10,086 bases of DNA from an uncultured Phycisphaerales bacterium (lineage in GTDB: Bacteria; Planctomycetota; Phycisphaerae; WQYP01): contig CALCHA010000491.1 of the NCBI GenBank assembly GCA_937901265.1, positions 1 to 10,086 of the forward strand, read 5' to 3'. Shown here piece after piece: positions 7,835 through 10,086 of the stretch. Under the pieces are notes generated by a model that did not search any database, was not told the DNA's origin, and worked only from the letters and a program-made list of their open reading frames with translations. Made by a program: the position numbers and the translations under genes. Position 1 is the stretch's first letter. Each line of letters opens with the position of its first letter.

Positions 7835-8227
7835 ATGTTTGCGATCGAAGTCCAGTCGAGTTTCTCGGCCGCGCATGCGCTGCGTCTTCCGGGAGGGGCG
7901 CTCGAGCCGCTGCATGGCCACGATTTCCGCATCACCCTGCGGATCACCGCGACGTCGCTGGATGCCGTCGACACCGTGGTCGATTTTCACGAGATCGAAG
8001 CGGCGCTGGAGCTGCTGATCTCTCCCTGGCGCAACAACAACCTCAATGCCATCGACCCCTTCCGCTCCACGATCAATCCCTCCGCGGAGCGCATCGCCGA
8101 GTACCTCGGGCGGCAGATTCTGCCGATTTTGCGCGAGATCGATCCCACCAATGAACGCAATCTCAAGTTGCGCGAAGTGCGGCTGACCGAAGCCCCCGGC
8201 TGCCTGGCGGTCTACCTTCCGGATTGA
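7835..8227 (+). CDS. 6-pyruvoyl-tetrahydropterin synthase/QueD-family protein with altered active site
   Basis: 130 residues, close to E. coli QueD (about 120). The family acts on dihydroneopterin triphosphate or related pterins, either for queuosine or tetrahydrobiopterin synthesis. The zinc-site histidines are kept: H14 (FSAAHAL) and H27/H29 (LHGHDF). VVDFHEIEAAL (48-58) and NPSAERIAEYL (81-91) are typical, and the pterin-anchoring Glu is probably E119 (RLTEAPGC). The catalytic residues of QueD are not matched. The Cys four residues before HGH is L23, and the Asp-His of LDHHYLND is replaced by Arg-Asn (R66, N67 before NNLN). The usual 6-carboxy-tetrahydropterin synthase reaction is therefore doubtful; another pterin reaction or a binding role is possible. 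No queC, queE or folE is nearby. It follows proC by 41 bp. Confidence 0.87.
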   Translation: MFAIEVQSSFSAAHALRLPGGALEPLHGHDFRITLRITATSLDAVDTVVDFHEIEAALELLISPWRNNNLNAIDPFRSTINPSAERIAEYLGRQILPILREIDPTNERNLKLREVRLTEAPGCLAVYLPD

Positions 8228-8259
8228 CGCCCGATAACCCGCCAAAATCCCACAAACCC

Positions 8260-8355
8260 GTCCCATAACGGACAACGCCTCGCGCCGCGCGACGCCGAGG
8301 TTGCGCCATCGATTCGCCTTCCGGGCGTCTGATAACCGCGCGCGTCCCATAATGG
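8260..8355. repeat. Two copies of a 12-bp motif, GTCCCATAAYGG
   Basis: GTCCCATAACGG (8260-8271) and GTCCCATAATGG (8344-8355) differ at one base. The core CCATAATGG is palindromic around its central A. Each is preceded by GATAACC, 27 bp upstream in the first case and 13 bp in the second, measured start to start. They could be regulator-binding sites or -10-like elements (CATAAC, CATAAT). Confidence 0.55.
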
Positions 8356-8659
8356 CACCTCTCTCAATTCCCCCGCCAGTGCCTTTTTTCGGACGCCAAA
8401 ATCCCGGCCGAATCCGCTTTTCCTGCGCATTTTCAGCCTCAAGAATTCCGAATCAAGAGCCCGAATATGCTCCCCGTGACCCATGAAGTGATTCCGCCGG
8501 CTCTGGTCACATGTGGAAGGTTTCGGGCGGCTCGTCAGCAAGTGCTCTGGGAGGTGAACGCAGCATTCCTCAGCCGGCCGCGGCCGCCGGTTGCAGTGAC
8601 GTATGTCGGCCGCACCCAGTTTGTTTCCCGCTTTTCGCCGACCGCTTTTGTGCCCTTAC

Positions 8660-8713
8660 GGATGAGGACATGGAAGCGGCGCCATCCCTGCGGAAAGCGA
8701 CTTTCACGGAGGA
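8660..8713 (+). promoter_or_regulatory. Flagellin leader: GGA cluster, small hairpin and Shine-Dalgarno
   Basis: GGA triplets begin at 8660, 8666, 8672, 8692, 8708 and 8711; the last two form the ribosome binding site GGAGG (8708-8712), 7 nt before the ATG. A GAAAG-CGA-CTTTC hairpin (8693-8705) ends two bases before that site. This layout resembles CsrA-controlled flagellin leaders, but neither CsrA nor FliW is in the window. The ribosome binding site is solid; regulation by CsrA is a guess. Confidence 0.5.
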
Positions 8714-8719
8714 TTTCTC

Positions 8720-10086
8720 ATGAGTCGTATCAACACCAACATCTCGTCCATGGTCGCCGTTCACACGTTGAACTCCAACAATATGGCCCTGCAGACCTCG
8801 CTGCAGCGCCTCTCGACGGGCTATCGCATCAACTCGGGCAAAGATGATCCCGCCGGCCTCATCGCCAGCGAATCGCTCCGCGCCGAGCAGACCGCCACTT
8901 CGACGGCCATCTCCAACGCCCAGCGCGCCGACAACATCATCGGGACCGCTGAAGGCTCGCTCTCGGAGGTCTCCAACCTCCTCGTCTCCCTGCAGGGGCT
9001 CGTCGGCAACGCCGCCAACAAGGCCGGCCTTTCCCAGGATGAAAAGGACGCCAACCAGCTCCAGGTCGATTCGATCCTCAGCACCATCAACCGCATCAGC
9101 AACTCCGCCTCCTTCGAAGGCGTCAAGCTGCTCAATGGCACCTATGACTACACCACCTCGGGCATCTCCACGACCTCGGCCTTCACCGCGATGAATATCA
9201 ATTCCGCCAAGGTCGGAACTTCCACCCTCGCCGTCAACGTCTCGGTCATCACCTCCGCGCAGACCGGCCAGCTCAATTTCCTGGGATCCAGCAGCGGCCT
9301 CAATGGCGCCGCCACTGTTTCCATCGCCGGCAACCGCGGCACCGTGCAGCTCTCTTTCGCCAGTTCCACCAAGAGCTCGGCCATCGTGGCGTCCATCAAC
9401 CAGTTCAAGGATTCCACCGGCGTGGAGGCCATCCTTTCCTCCGACAGCAAGTCGGTCAGCCTCATCTCCAGCGACTACGGCTCGAGCCAGTTCGTCAGCG
9501 TCTCCTCCAACAACAACACGGCCCTCACCACCGTCGACAAGGCCAGCGTCAGCACCACCAGCAGCTACGGCCGCAACGCCACGCTGACCGTCAACGGCAC
9601 CTCCGCGGTCTCCGACGGCCTCAAGGTCAAGGCGGTCTTCGGCGACCTGCTCGACATCAACTTCACCATGAACGCCGCCGTCAACACCAACGGTGCCAGC
9701 AAATCCTTCGGCATCACCGGCGGCGGAGCCACCTTCAGCCTCGGCGCACAGGTCAGCACCGCCAACACCGCCTCCATTGGCATCGCGACGGTCAACACCG
9801 CCAGTCTCGGCAAGTATGTGCAGAACGGCACCGTCTACACCCTCTCGGATCTCGGTTCCGGCAAGATTGCCGCGGTCAACACCGGCGACACCAACCTGGC
9901 GCAGAACGTGGTCAACCAGGCGGTCAAGGATGTGGCGGGTCTGCGAGGTCGCCTCGGTGCGTTCCAGGCGAACGTGCTGGGCTCGACGATCAACTCGCTG
10001 AACGTCGCTTTGGAAAACGTGTCCAGCTCCCAGAGCGCCATCCGCGATACCGACTTCGCCACCGAAACGGCCAACATGACCCGGAA
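8720..10086 (+). CDS. fliC: Flagellin (C-terminus cut by window edge)
   Basis: Filament subunit exported by the flagellar type III system and polymerised outside the cell. 455 codons are present and the frame is open at the edge. The N-terminal D0/D1 helices (1 to about 140) contain SRINTNISS, LSTGYRINSGKDDPAGL, SLRAEQ and SFEGVKLLNG. The surface-exposed middle (about 145-390) is rich in Ser, Thr, Asn, Ala and Gly, with no Cys or Trp. Residues about 195-262 look like a flagellin hook-IN motif (ATVSIAG, then IVASINQFK, then GVEAILSSDSKSVSLISS). The C-terminal D1 helix begins near 391 and includes NSLNVALENVSSSQSAIRDTDFA, ending at TANMTR. About 25-30 residues are missing. The start is fixed by GGAGG and the family N-terminus. 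Third codon positions are strongly C-biased, as expected for an abundant protein. The N-terminal style resembles planctomycete flagellins. Confidence 0.95.
   Translation, partial: MSRINTNISSMVAVHTLNSNNMALQTSLQRLSTGYRINSGKDDPAGLIASESLRAEQTATSTAISNAQRADNIIGTAEGSLSEVSNLLVSLQGLVGNAANKAGLSQDEKDANQLQVDSILSTINRISNSASFEGVKLLNGTYDYTTSGISTTSAFTAMNINSAKVGTSTLAVNVSVITSAQTGQLNFLGSSSGLNGAATVSIAGNRGTVQLSFASSTKSSAIVASINQFKDSTGVEAILSSDSKSVSLISSDYGSSQFVSVSSNNNTALTTVDKASVSTTSSYGRNATLTVNGTSAVSDGLKVKAVFGDLLDINFTMNAAVNTNGASKSFGITGGGATFSLGAQVSTANTASIGIATVNTASLGKYVQNGTVYTLSDLGSGKIAAVNTGDTNLAQNVVNQAVKDVAGLRGRLGAFQANVLGSTINSLNVALENVSSSQSAIRDTDFATETANMTR

Larger units (their letters stand above)
8228..8719. other. 492-bp non-coding region before the flagellin gene
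   Basis: No convincing gene is seen here. It holds two GATAACC boxes (8233-8239, 8331-8337), each followed by a GTCCCATAAYGG copy (8260-8271, 8344-8355), and a GC-rich imperfect hairpin (CCTCG 8278-8282, CGAGG 8296-8300) that might end the proC transcript. It also holds the palindrome CACATGTG (8508-8515) and a GGA-rich leader close to flagellin. I find no clean sigma-28 or sigma-54 promoter; CCCGATAA at 8230-8237 resembles a sigma-28 -10 but lacks a -35 and is about 480 bp from the gene. Confidence 0.6.

Noticed and set aside
8337..8372. Possible sigma-54 promoter at TGGCAC (8353-8358)
   Set aside because: The -24-like TGGCAC is present, but the bases at the -12 position (TCAAT) lack the required GC, and the site is over 350 bp from the flagellin start.
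8301..8486. Possible 61-codon small gene in the gap before flagellin
   Set aside because: No Shine-Dalgarno sequence lies before its ATG, its composition is Arg/Pro-rich like random GC-rich sequence, and it spans the CATAAT repeat motif.
8618..8644. Possible sigma-28 -10 (GCCGACCG, 8637-8644) before flagellin
   Set aside because: It matches only 5 of 8 consensus bases, and no TAAA is found 15 bp upstream.

Overview
The window is GC-rich, gene-dense bacterial chromosome. The flagellin N-terminus, the type of PTPS-like protein, the HtrA-like secreted PDZ protein and the high GC together suggest Planctomycetota, perhaps a Phycisphaerae-like lineage. That placement is inferred from family resemblance, not from a marker gene. 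I see no insertion sequence, prophage, CRISPR array, tRNA or rRNA.

Layout, left to right. (1) 1-1375, minus strand: a KatE-type haem catalase, cut by the window edge so its C-terminus is missing. (2) 1376-1603: a divergent intergenic region with an 11-bp tandem repeat and a GC hairpin. (3) 1604-4864, plus strand: a probable two-gene unit, made of a secreted double-PDZ protein whose N-terminal half looks like two degenerate trypsin-like domains, then a zinc-ribbon polytopic membrane protein. (4) 5865 down to 4877, minus strand: a glutamine amidotransferase (PabA/TrpG) followed by a small VOC/glyoxalase-fold protein, ending 12 bp from the convergent membrane-protein gene. (5) 5951-6871, plus strand: an alpha/beta-hydrolase lipoprotein, divergent from pabA. 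Both divergent genes have -10-like hexamers placed so that transcription would begin at or next to the start codon. (6) 6990-8227, plus strand: proC (proline biosynthesis) and a PTPS/QueD-family protein lacking the usual catalytic residues. (7) 8228-8719: a 492-bp non-coding stretch with repeated short motifs and a GGA-rich leader. (8) 8720-10086, plus strand: a flagellin gene, cut by the window edge.

Most genes are ordinary housekeeping, stress or motility genes. The parts most worth a second look are the tandem pseudo-protease/PDZ protein with its membrane neighbour, the PTPS homologue with a dismantled active site, the apparently leaderless divergent promoter pair, and the flagellin leader. 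I found no clear new multi-gene defence or mobile system.
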